Part shown: piece after piece, positions 12,601 through 22,006 of the stretch
How the letters are laid out: each line of letters opens with the position of its first letter
Position numbering within the stretch: position 1 is the first letter of the stretch
NCBI RefSeq assembly: GCF_043380555.1
Contig: NC_091752.1
Location: forward strand, 5,624,875-5,688,874
Length of the DNA stretch: 64,000 bases
Reading direction: 5' to 3'
Source: Nothobranchius furzeri
Lineage: Eukaryota; Chordata; Actinopteri; Cyprinodontiformes; Nothobranchiidae
Translations under genes and position numbers: made by a program
The notes under the pieces: generated by a model
Database searches by the model: none
The model's input: only the letters and a program-made list of their open reading frames with translations
Told to the model about the DNA's origin: nothing

Positions 12601-15600
12601 TTCCGGGGTCAGATGCGCTGCTTCGTCTCTACCGCAGATGTAGAACATCACCGGGAGCGTTTCTCCCTTCATAAAGGAGCTTCTTTCAGACATGAGGAGA
12701 GCTGTTTTGGTGGTAGCAGTCTCTCCTCCGTGCTGGTCTGTTTGCTGCTGGGTGTTTTTGGTTTATTTAAACTTGGTAACTTGAACTTAACGTTGGTAAA
12801 GCTACTGTTAGCATTTTCGCTAACAGCTTCTTGCGTTTGGATAAGCTGTTACGTTTTGGTTTGGAGTTCATCTTTTTTGTGGCGTAGATCTCCCTTTTAT
12901 TACATTTAGAGTGTTGTGGGTTTTCGGTTTAGTTTAAAATATCACCTTGAGTTTGGTTTAACCGCCCAGTTTAGAGTTTGGACCTTTGGAGATAATTATT
13001 TTGGTCCAGAACCCAGTAATCTTTGCCCAGTGGGACATCCCTACTTCTTTGTACTTTGTTTTAATTCCCCACAGGCAGAATTAGTTTTATTATTCCCAAC
13101 CTGTGGATGGAAAGATTTATGATTTTTGTTGTTGTAAATAAACCTGATCATCATTTTAACTTTTAAATCCCGTTATTGTCCCTTCCTTTTTGCACACGAG
13201 CCAAACTCCCCAGGAAGGGTCGTAAGACCACTCGCCTCACGCACATAAGTGACCAAAACAAAGCAGCATGGAGACACTCCGTCTTCTACCACCTCTCAGG
13301 CAGCAGCCTGCACTCCCAAGTTCTACACGTCACCAGAACATAACCAACCGCAACACAATAAAAGCAGTGTTATACAAAATGGAAGGCCTGTAGTGGTTAT
13401 TCTCTTACAGTAACAATTTATCAATTTTTTGGAGGAATTTATTAGAGATTTTTTGGTTTTTATTAACTGTGCAATAGAAAAATAATCATTAGATTAATTG
13501 TCTAAATAGTCATTAGAATAGTCGACTATTCGATAAAATAATCGTCAGAATAATCGTTTTAAAAATAATCGTTTACCCCCAGCCCTATTTCCACTATCAA
13601 AGTAGTCACCCTGTGTTGATCCAAACACTGCTGATCTCTCAACACAAATGATGGGCAGATTAAACAGTTCATTTCGATGCTTCTCCCACACAACGGGTGT
13701 TTGGATCTAACTTCCACGTTTATTGCTCGGACTGTATCGCAAGATCTCAAAAATCCTGCACATGCTCATTTGCGCACCTCAGGTCTCCGCATCGGAGCCG
13801 TTGTAGAGCGGGTACCAGTAAAAATTGAGTTCTGAAGCGAGCGGCTGCGGAAGGCGGGGGCGGAGCGGAGGTAGTGGAATTTGGGGGTAAAAAAAAAACT
13901 GTAAAAACGTGAGAAATGCTGGCAGCGAAGGAGTTAACATTCATGGACTCACCCATCTGGACTCACGACGTCCTCAAACCGGCTAACCTCTTTTTCTGCA
14001 CTGAGCACTACAGTCTGACTTGCTGGGACCTCCACTCTGAAATATTTTATATTTGTAAATAACCTTTCTCGTGACAGAAAGATGAATTCAACACTGCTTG
14101 AAAATGACCTTTAGCCTTTCTTAATTTGACTGGCAACAATAATCACAGCTGTCTTTCCTTTTGGCCTTGTGTTAACACACGCCTGTACGCCCCAGACCAG
14201 TTATATCCTGATACCTACAAACACACAAAGACAAAAAAGGTGGACTTTCCTTTTCCATCATCGTATAAAGATTTCCCAGACTTCAAGATGGCAAAAACCC
14301 TCTACACACACACACAGGTAAAGTTAAAGCCTTGGTCCATGGACGTAATTTTGGGGGGGGGGACAGGGGGGACATGTCCCCCCACTTTTTCCAAATTCAG
14401 GTTTTGACCCCTGCACTTTTTACCATCCAAAAATAATATTACGCTATATTAAATTGACACTGGTTGAGCTCTAGCACCAAACAGAAAACAACCGTTTGTG
14501 TTGAAGCTGGTTTCCCATTAGAACATACTGTAAAGATACCCCCCCCCCCCCAAGTCCCCCCCACTTCTAAAGTGAAAATTACGTCCATGCCTTGGTCACA
14601 TGTATTAAAAATGTAAGCACTGCAAAGTAATTTGTGGTTTGTGCAACAAACAGGGAGCAGGGATTAACTCACGCATCAGTGTGTTTAAATATTTCTCAGC
14701 AACATGGTCAGCAAACAGCTTCAACAGGTCCTCTTTCAGGTCCCTGTTGAGTTTCGACTCAATGTAGAACTTGTTCTAAAAAAGTGTTGAAAAGGGAAAA
14801 ATGAGAAGCAAGTGAAAACTGAATAAGAGTTTGAATAAAAAAGTACCTACCAAGTATATAAAAACTGGAACTATACACTCAAGAGAAGCTGTGTACTGCG
14901 TTAGGGCAACGTTGAAGTTCTCGATTAGGTTATGAGGTGAGCTGGCCTGTAATTCAATCAGAAAAGATCAGTTTTCACTTCTGTCTATGATAACTTTGAT
15001 TTTTGTTGCTTTTTATTTACCTGAAGCCGACTAGAAACCTCGAGCAAGTGACTCGTTATCTTTTTTGTCAAATCGCTGTAGAGCAGCTCCGAGTGCTGCT
15101 GGCAGACACACTTGTAGACGTAACTTTGGAGGAAAAAGTCAAGAGAAAATGTTTGTTAGATTATTTATTCTGAAGGTTATTGTGTTAACTTCAAATATTA
15201 CATGTTATGCCTTTTGTTGAAGTTATTTTCGTTCTATGATCTGTACCAGGAGTGTCCAAACTATTCAAGACAGGTGCAAAAAACCTCAAAGTCCTAGTCA
15301 TTTTAAATCTGCACATTTTTATGGCAAATCTTTTTATTTGTGCTGCTAAAAATACGTCAAAAATAGTTGGTAATAAGAAATTTCCCAACATGAATTTGTG
15401 AGAAAATGTCGATCTACATTGGCAGTTTACTCGAGACAAAATTCATCATGCTTGACGTACCTGTTCGCTTCGAGGGCCGCAAATGGCCCCAAGGCTGTCG
15501 CTTGGACAAACCTAATCTAGGCCCAATCCCAATACTCGCACCGCGCCCTACGGGCGTCTGTGGAGTGCGGTAAGGGCTTCGAGTGTGCAGTACGCAAATG

Positions 15601-18600
15601 TGCAAATAATCGGGACGATGACCTTTGCGTCATCAACCACGACGCATTCCTGGATGCCGGTCGCTGTACGAGCAATTTTTTAAAGAAAATCTTTATTAAC
15701 TTATTCACTGCCAATGACGACAAAAGTCGTCGTTTGCATTTTTTTACCGTGTGGGCGTCGGACGAGCCCCCGCACCGTGAGAACAAACACCTCAGCTCTA
15801 AAGCCGATCTTAATTTGCATACGTCACACGTCACGTGATCAGGAAGCAGAACATCCATGTGTTAGGAGATCGTTTTGGGCCGCTGCTGTAAAAAAAGTGA
15901 GGTGCGAACCGGAAAAGCGTCTGCCGATCACAATTCAACAACGGATTATGGAAGAACGGATAACGCTCAAAACTCGCTGATTCTTCCTGATGTAAGAGGT
16001 GAGTCCCTGCTTTGTTTTGGTTGTTTTGGCGTCGACGTCATGCTAGCGCACAACGTTCTGTGACTCTTAAAAAAACAGTAAAAACGGTGAGAAACGCTGG
16101 CAGCAAACGAGTTAACAAGTTTCAAACAAACGATTGACAAACTTTACATTCATTGCTGTCCACATTAACTCTTACTCAAACATTCAGAGCGTGAAAAAAC
16201 ATCATCAATAGTCTTAAAATGAACTTCTTTGGTTTGAAAATACGGATTTTCAAAAGAGGCACTTGAGGAATTATTCTGCCTTTGTCTCAAAATTCCCATG
16301 CAACAATGGATTGTGGGTAATACCATTTGCCCAAGTCAGCATTGATGCAGGGACGTGGCCAACTTCTACACTTGAGGATCGGCACACCATGCGCACTCGC
16401 ACCCCTGGACAGGAACACACAACTGAAGGGTGGAAGTGCGAGTATTGGGAATGGGCCCTATACTAAACATTTTCAGGAAGTTCTCAGCCCAAAATCCCTC
16501 TCACATAAAGTTGTTTCAGAAGCTTTATTTTGGAGTTTCAGTACCTTCCAAAAGGAGCCGTTTCATGGTTCTCTCACTTTAAATTAAATAAGCTGTTGCT
16601 GACCGCATCCACCCAATGATTAGCTGCTATGGAGAGAGGGGCGGGAGGAGCTGGGAGTACAGCTGCTACTCCTCCAGCATGGCCGTTTCTCATAGATATG
16701 CATGCACTTGTCTGAACTCGTGTACTCAATTACTTGTGAAACATCATCGGTGCTGGCCCAAGTACTGTTCCAATCCTAAGTACACATCATGGCAAGTACT
16801 CTCAAAGTTCCCAGGTGTGTTCTTGCTCTGCCCACTGTGTCGAGGATGCATCACTGCATCCTTCTGCTGACTTGGGCCGGTAAGGGTATTCCATAATGTT
16901 GCAAATCGTTATACAATCTGACAGTTGTTGAGGAGAAAGTTCATAACTGTTGTGTTTTTATAGGAAAAACACATAAAACGTTGTCTGTTATTGTATTTAA
17001 TTGTGTTTGAGCTGTAAAATTAGCTAACCCACTATCAAAATAAAAGCAGCGTTGCCTTAAATAGCTTCGTTTTGATGAAAAAGAAACACATTTTTTTCCT
17101 TTACAGCAGGAAATGCTGACATTTGATCAACTTTGATCAAAGTAGACCAAAGATCACACAAATATGAAGTATAAATTATTTTGTCGTTTAAAGGGTCTAA
17201 CTAGACTTTTAATTTTATTTCAGGTCGTTTTATGATGAAAAGGTGTGTGGTTCGGTCCCAAATGCCGTCCTCGTCCCATAGTAAATAGAACAAACTTTCT
17301 GCTGTACCTGCCAAGAACATAGCTGACAAGTACACAATTATGTACTAGCGTTCTTGGGGTTTGAGGCCCTGTCCACACGTAGCCGGGGATCTGCCAAAAC
17401 GTAGATATTTTTCTACGTTTTGGCCTGTCATCCACACGAAAACGGAGTTTTTTCACACGAAAACGGATCTTTTTAAAAACTCCGGCCAAAGTGAAGATCT
17501 GCGTTTTCTCCGTTTTGGGTGTCTGCGTGTGGACGGACAAAACCGGAGTTTTAAGGTCCGCAACGTCACTTTCCACGACAAAAAATGCTGACATCACGTG
17601 TGCGACCTGTGTTTACACTAGCCGGCATCATGGAAGCCCTCAGAGCTGCGCTCTGTCACTACCCGATCCATCAGTTGTCCAAGCGCTTTCTGCTTGTTTG
17701 TTTTTGCAAGCGGGATTACTGCTCCTTGCGGAAGACCACAGACGAAGGACGAGGTTAAGAACGGGGGAAGTACTGCCGCCTACAGGTCTGGCATGTCCTT
17801 AACAACGTATTTATCCGGGTACGTGTGGACAGAGTTTGTTTTTAAAACGAGGTGGTGTGGATGCAAGTTTTTGGAGGGGCGGATATTCGTTTTTAAAAAA
17901 AACCCGGCTACGTGTGGACTAGGCCTGAGAAACAGCCCACGACAGATGAAGGGGTTATGTTTTAATTTCCCTTATTGTGATGTCACAACAGGGGATTCTT
18001 TTAAGTAAACGATTTCCGAAACCAAACACGGAAAGTGAATGGATGAACGTTTTTTATTCACGTTTGGAATGTTTATAGTGGCAGTAGAGACGTTTTGCAT
18101 CACAATTCCCCTTCCTCAAAGAAATCCCACCACAAAAAGCCCCAGCTCGGGTCTGGATTTACCCGTATATCTGTGCGTAGGAGACTGAGATGTGGTCTGA
18201 GGAGTTCTGGATCAGCAGGCGGTCTATTGCCTCCTCCAGGTTCGGCCAGTGGTTCTTCCTGTAATCTTCTACAGCCATCGAGTTCAAAACTGAGAGGAAA
18301 CACAAAAGCACGCTCAGGTCTACACATGCGAGGGGGTGATCAGCAACCCCAGAGCCGGGCTAGGCCGAGCTGAGCGATGCAGGACAGGATCGGGTTGTCA
18401 ACTTACGAAACTTGGAAGTAGATTCGAGGCTCAGCAGCCCCTCGGTGTTAGCTGGAGTGGCCGTGCAATCCGACTCGCTGCTTTCGCTCCCTGTATCCGA
18501 GTCCAGAAACTTTGCCCCGTCGGAACCACCGGGCCACAACAATTTGCGGCGACGATCGCACGGTTCTGCGGCAGACCCCGTCGGACAGGCGGGCAGCGGA

Positions 18601-18722
18601 GCTGCTCTATCCAACGACTGGCTGCTGAAACACGGTCGGACTTTACTGCCGCCACCGCTCCTACAGTGGTTGTGATTGTGGTCGTCTTTAACGTCCAAGC
18701 TGTCTTCCTCCATGGCCTCCAT
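9637..18722 (-). CDS. cacul1: CDK2-associated and cullin domain-containing protein 1
   Basis: Eight coding exons: 18722-18407, 18289-18163, 15123-15021, 14946-14851, 14775-14673, 10072-9983, 9891-9753, 9676-9637; 337 aa (human about 369). All introns are GT-AG and phases join without a stop. The start ATG at 18722 has a strong Kozak context; the GTG two codons upstream is not used. Residues 1-105 are acidic, His/Ser-rich and poorly conserved. From residue 106 comes the cullin-like region: VEDYRKNHWPNLEEAIDRLL, YVYKCVCQQHSE, KFYIESKLNRDLKEDLLKLF, MPFQVQPSTMASVVKGLYSL. The C-terminus GDQSRKRASEDS matches the family ending. Known role: binds CDK2 and promotes G1/S transition. Introns 2 and 5 are packed with nested transposons. 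Identification is firm; no broken exon. Confidence 0.95.
10290..11018. mobile_element. DNA transposon-like element with terminal inverted repeats (cacul1 intron 5)
   Basis: Left end GCTGTCTCAAGCCGGGCG and the reverse complement of the right end GCTGTCTTAAGTCGGGCG match, and the similarity continues through 'ACACTGTGTGACTTTTTCAC'. About 729 bp, no transposase frame. Outer limit is approximate and no target duplication is certain. Confidence 0.65.
11949..13887. mobile_element. TA-flanked DNA element inside the M2 copy
   Basis: Terminal inverted repeat: left CCCCCAAATTCCACTACCTC, right its complement ending GGAATTTGGGGG, followed on both sides by CGCTCCGCTCC/GGAGCGGAG. TA flanks at 11947-11948 and 13888-13889; the related uninterrupted M2 copy at 15700 reads CTCTTAAAAAAACAG here, confirming the insertion point. 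About 674 bp once the inner hAT element and its duplicated site are removed. Superfamily not assigned. Confidence 0.8.
12331..13587. mobile_element. hAT-type non-autonomous element inside the TA-flanked element
   Basis: Termini TAGGGCTG ... CAGCCCTA (with the right end ACCCCCAGCCCTA) and a perfect 8-bp target duplication TTTCCACT at 12323-12330 and 13588-13595, the hallmark of hAT transposition. 1257 bp. The right end is rich in AATCGT/CGATTATT-like repeats. A 154-codon open frame at 12445-12909 has no recognisable transposase motif and I do not call it a gene. Confidence 0.88.
14338..14589. mobile_element. hAT-type MITE (cacul1 intron 5)
   Basis: Inverted ends CATGGACGTAATTTT and AAAATTACGTCCATG, with a perfect 8-bp duplication CCTTGGTC at 14330-14337 and 14590-14597. 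Homopolymer G and C tracts lie just inside the ends. 252 bp, 84 bp before exon 5 on the downstream side of the gene. Confidence 0.88.
15518..16460. mobile_element. TIR element split by an M2 copy (cacul1 intron 2)
   Basis: Left end TAGGCCCAATCCCAATACTC, right end GAGTATTGGGAATGGGCCCTA. Possible TA target site. M2 copy B (15700-16111) is inserted within it. Without M2 it is about 530 bp. No coding region. Confidence 0.75.
15700..16111 (+). mobile_element. TTAA-flanked element family M2, copy B (complete, 412 bp)
   Basis: Flanked by TTAA at 15696-15699 and 16112-16115. Ends CTTATTCACTGCCA ... TGGCAGCAAACGAG form an inverted repeat. Uninterrupted reference copy for the family; contains GACGACAAAAGTCGTCG near its left end. 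Confidence 0.85.
17365..17925. mobile_element. TIR element (cacul1 intron 2)
   Basis: Left GGCCCTGTCCACACGTAGCC, right complement GGCTACGTGTGGACTAGGCC, with TGA on both sides (17362-17364, 17926-17928) as a possible 3-bp duplication. Internal half-repeats 'CACACGAAAACGGA' occur more than once. 561 bp, non-coding. Confidence 0.75.
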
Positions 18723-19072
18723 GTTCACATTTGGTCCTTTAGACCAAAGTCTGAGAACTATATAAACATTTCAGACCAGCGATAAAGGAATAAACACACA
18801 CACAGCACTGTCGTTCGTCTTCGATGATGCACATCTCCTTTACGTTCATGAGTTTTCACGACACGTCGTATGAGCCCCGAGGAGGACGCTGGGAAATGTA
18901 GTTCCAGGAGTTGGGCGGAAAGAAATCCACTGAGAATGATGTATGACATGCGTAAATTGCCTTTACCTTAAACTAGAAGTCGTATTAATAACTTTATTTA
19001 AAATATATTGACTTAAAATGTTATATTACGATTTTAAAAAATCAACATTGGGGGTTGGGGGGTAATTCTTAC

Positions 19073-19555
19073 CAGGGCCGTGCAGAGACCTTTGACGGGG
19101 CGGGTGCTCAAAGTAAAAAAAGGGGCACTTATAGAGCAATCCAATAAGTTAGAAAATTCAGATAATGAGACCCTTGGGCTCAAACAACATAATAAAAATA
19201 TATAAATTAGTGTCATTAGTGTTAATGTTAGTTCATAAATAATAGTTTTAGTTTTTAAAGCTGACTTATATCTAGAGATGTTACAACCACAGGTAGAGCG
19301 ACAGCAAGGATAACCAATCACACGTTAGTATGATGCGGCAGAGCCAATCAGTGAGCTTGTAGGCGGGTCTAAGGGAAAATAGCCTTCAGCTTGAGGCTGC
19401 TGCCTCCGCATGGTCCTAGTGCCCAATTTGTATCACAGTATAACAGATTTGTATGGTAAAATCTGACGAACGACCGGAAAAAGGGCACTTTGGGCACTTC
19501 GGACAAAAGGGGCAGGGTCTCAAGCACCCTCCGCACCCCCCTCTGCACGTGCCTG
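19073..19555. mobile_element. hAT-type MITE between cacul1 and sirt1
   Basis: Ends CAGGGCCGTGCAGAG and CTCTGCACGTGCCTG with a perfect 8-bp duplication ATTCTTAC at 19065-19072 and 19556-19563. 483 bp, no transposase. Confidence 0.9.
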
Positions 19556-19559
19556 ATTC

Positions 19560-20960
19560 TTACTCATTAATATTCATGAGATAAAAACTTTATCGCCTCT
19601 GATTGGTCAACGTGACCTTTTCGCTGCTCCTTACTTGGGTAAAAAATGCACACTGATGTTTTATCTTCTCCACAAATAACACAGGCCCAAATGTGTTGCA
19701 CCATGTTGAGGAGTTGCTAAAGATCGGCGTTATTACCAGAGACCAGGGGCCTCGTTTATCAAGCTTGCTTACGCAGTAAACGGTGTCGGGAAACTGCGTA
19801 AGCAACTTTCCACGCAAACTTTGGGATTTATAAAAGAAAACGTAGCCGAAAAATGTGTACAACTTTAAGTTGACTAAGGACGGCTTACGCACATTTTGGA
19901 CATGGAGAGCACCTGCGATGTTGCCGCTGAGGATAATATTATGAATTCCAGCATTATCACTTATACTGCTTTGTGCGCACACAGAACAACTGCTACCGCA
20001 CTGGTGGTGAGACTGACCCTGCAGCCACATCTGCGGTCGCCGCCCGGGATGCCTCGTTGGATGCTTCATCCACAGTCACTGGGGGGAAACGAGATTTGGT
20101 TTTGTTTTATATTTTAATGTCAGACACATTTGATCTGCATTAATAAAAGGCTTAAATGTTACCAGTCTCCTCTGCATGGTCAGTGTCACCCTCCTTCTTC
20201 GGCACGATGCCACGCACGCTTGCCGGTCTGATTACGCCTGAGATCCTAACACTGAGCGGTGGGAGATCAGAGGTGCCAGCGCCTCCGCCAGTGGCAAACA
20301 CACTCTGGCGGTGGCAAAGCATCTATTTATTTTTTGCCTCCACCTTCAGATGGGACCATTGTTTTGTCCGCCACAGATCTCTCTGAAGAACTCACAGCAC
20401 TGGCTTCAGCAACTGTGCGGATTTTCTCGTTTTGCAAAAGCACTTCCTTTCATTTTTCCGCCTCACCCACAAGTACATCATCAATCTCTGCTTTGGAGAA
20501 ATTGCGCTTCCTTGATCTGCGGTCGCTATCGTTAATGGTGGAGCGCTGCAATGAGCCGGCTTATGCATATGCATGAGATCCACAGGGCACTTTGCATTGA
20601 CCATTTATAGCAGAAGGTGGGCGTGTTGAGGGTGGGATGTGATCCAAAAAGACTTGAGTACATTTCTAGGAAGTTTGTGATTTATAAAGCAGACTGCGTG
20701 AAGCTCTGCGCACTCCATACGGTCACATACTTGACGTCACGCAAGTACTTTTTTTTTTTTTTGCTGAGCTTAAGTACGGTTTTAGTAAGGATTCTATGCA
20801 ATGTTTTATAAATGAGACCCCTGCTCTACTCTCTCCTGGCTGCATAATTAATACATAGGCAGGCACAAGACACAGTGGGCGGAGTTATGAATCCTAATTT
20901 TCCCTGTGCCATAAAAGAGAATGACTTTTTCTACCCTCATCATTTTCCTGTGGCTAATGA
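19560..20960. repeat. Dispersed repeat family A, copy 3 (interrupted)
   Basis: 19560-19743 matches copy 1 (GCCTCTGATTGGTCAACGTG, 'atcttctccacaaataacac', 'gttgaggagttgctaa') and resumes at 20824 with CTCTCCTGGCTGCATAATTA and 'tcctaattttccctgtgcca'. A 1.08-kb element fills the gap. Confidence 0.65.
19744..20823. mobile_element. 1.1-kb TIR element (family CAGGGG), copy 1
   Basis: Left CAGGGGCCTCGTTTATCAAG and right ATAAATGAGACCCCTG are inverted; a related copy lies at 25149-26142. Both share CTTACGCA- and GCAACTTT-type subterminal motifs, which recur inverted near the right end ('gagcttaagtacggtttta'). A minus-strand frame around 20590-20400 (LWVRRKNERKCFCKT) survives in both copies but is too short to name. 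No target duplication found. Confidence 0.72.
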
Positions 20961-22006
20961 AGGCGTTGGGGGTGTAAGAAATTTTTTAAATTTAGCAGGT
21001 AGAATTTTTCTAAAAGAAGTATTACGGGGTTTCTTGATAAGAAATATGTGATAAGTCAATTAAACAAATTGGACTCTTGCTACAATTATGTTGGCACTTT
21101 GAATTATTTTTTCCAAATCAGAACCCAAAACAAAGAACACTGCTATCATAAGAATACTTCTTTAAAAAAACTTGCAAATGGCACGTTTCCATACACATTT
21201 CCAACACAACTAGAATGTTAACATACGATCAACAGTATAGGCACTGAGCTAATTATCTTAAAAAATAAGACACAAGCAACACAACAAGCTTCGTATGGAG
21301 AAGAAAAAGTGCTATTTTCAACGTGAATATGTATTTCAACCTTACAAATAAACATAACCAAAGCCGGTCTCCATATTCGTCTCAAGTACGACTTTGTACA
21401 AATATAAACAAGCATATACCCTTTGACAAGCATGTCTCACACCCAAATATAAAATATGAGGCTTCACCAGGAAAGTAGCTGCCTGATGTCAGGAGGATCA
21501 CAAAGTACATTTAAAAACTTAAGACGAATAAAAAAAAAAGCTTTTTCCAGAAACAGAAGTATGCAGATGTTGAGCTCTTTGGTCTGAAATAAAACCATCT
21601 TTCTGCAGTTTTTCACTCAAGGAGTAGAACTAAATTTGCATGCGCAAAAATAAAATCTGTCTCAGACTCGTTAACCTCTTCAATCTTCAGATTTTAAAAT
21701 GTAATGATTCCTAAGCGACCAAGTCCAAAACAGCCGACGCCACGCCGGTGTTTCAGGGTGTTTAATGTTGCATTTCTGGTACGCAACAATGGCTGCAACA
21801 GCAAAGGGAACTAAAGTAGAAAAGTAACTAGTGGGTTTAAGCACAGTGAGTGTGAAAACAGAGCAAACCTGAAAGACAAAAGTCTTGCTGCAAACACACA
21901 CTTCAACTTTATGATAAACAGGAAGTAGATGACTCAAAAATATATATGAAACCTATTTATATGTACACTCTAAAAAAGAATTAGTGCTTTGTAAAATGGA
22001 GTCTTA

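Larger units (their letters stand above)
11595..13933 (+). mobile_element. TTAA-flanked element family M2, copy A (interrupted)
   Basis: Left end CTAATTCACTGC, right end GGCAGCGAAGGAG, flanked by TTAA duplications at 11591-11594 and 13934-13937. The outer parts (11595-11948 and 13888-13933) align with the uninterrupted 412-bp copy at 15700-16111. They are separated by a 1.94-kb insertion. Shared internal landmarks: GGACGAGCCCCCGCACCGTG and 'tcaggaagcagaacatccat'. No transposase. Confidence 0.85.
11445..14005. repeat. Dispersed repeat family A, copy 2 (host of a four-level nest)
   Basis: 11445-11594 matches the start of the copy at 40595 (GGTCACTCT-GAGTTT, GCAGGCTGAACATGAAGATA, CTACGTCAC). 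It breaks at TTAA 11591-11594 and resumes at TTAA 13934-13937 with CATTCATGGACTCACCCATC. The uninterrupted copy at 26550-27005 reads straight across with a single TTAA, giving the empty site. Part of cacul1 intron 5. Confidence 0.75.
18723..22006. other. Intergenic region between cacul1 (5' end) and sirt1 (3' end)
   Basis: 18731-19064 is the cacul1 upstream region; no core promoter motif stood out. 19065-20960 is a family-A repeat broken by two transposons. 20990-22006 is AT-rich with no repeat I recognise and probably holds the sirt1 3' UTR; no gene seen. Confidence 0.6.

Noticed and set aside
12445..12909. 154-codon frame inside the hAT element
   Set aside because: No transposase or other recognisable motif; lies in a non-autonomous element.
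18723..18728. Upstream GTG start for cacul1 (two extra residues)
   Set aside because: An ATG in strong context follows two codons later and fits the family start better.
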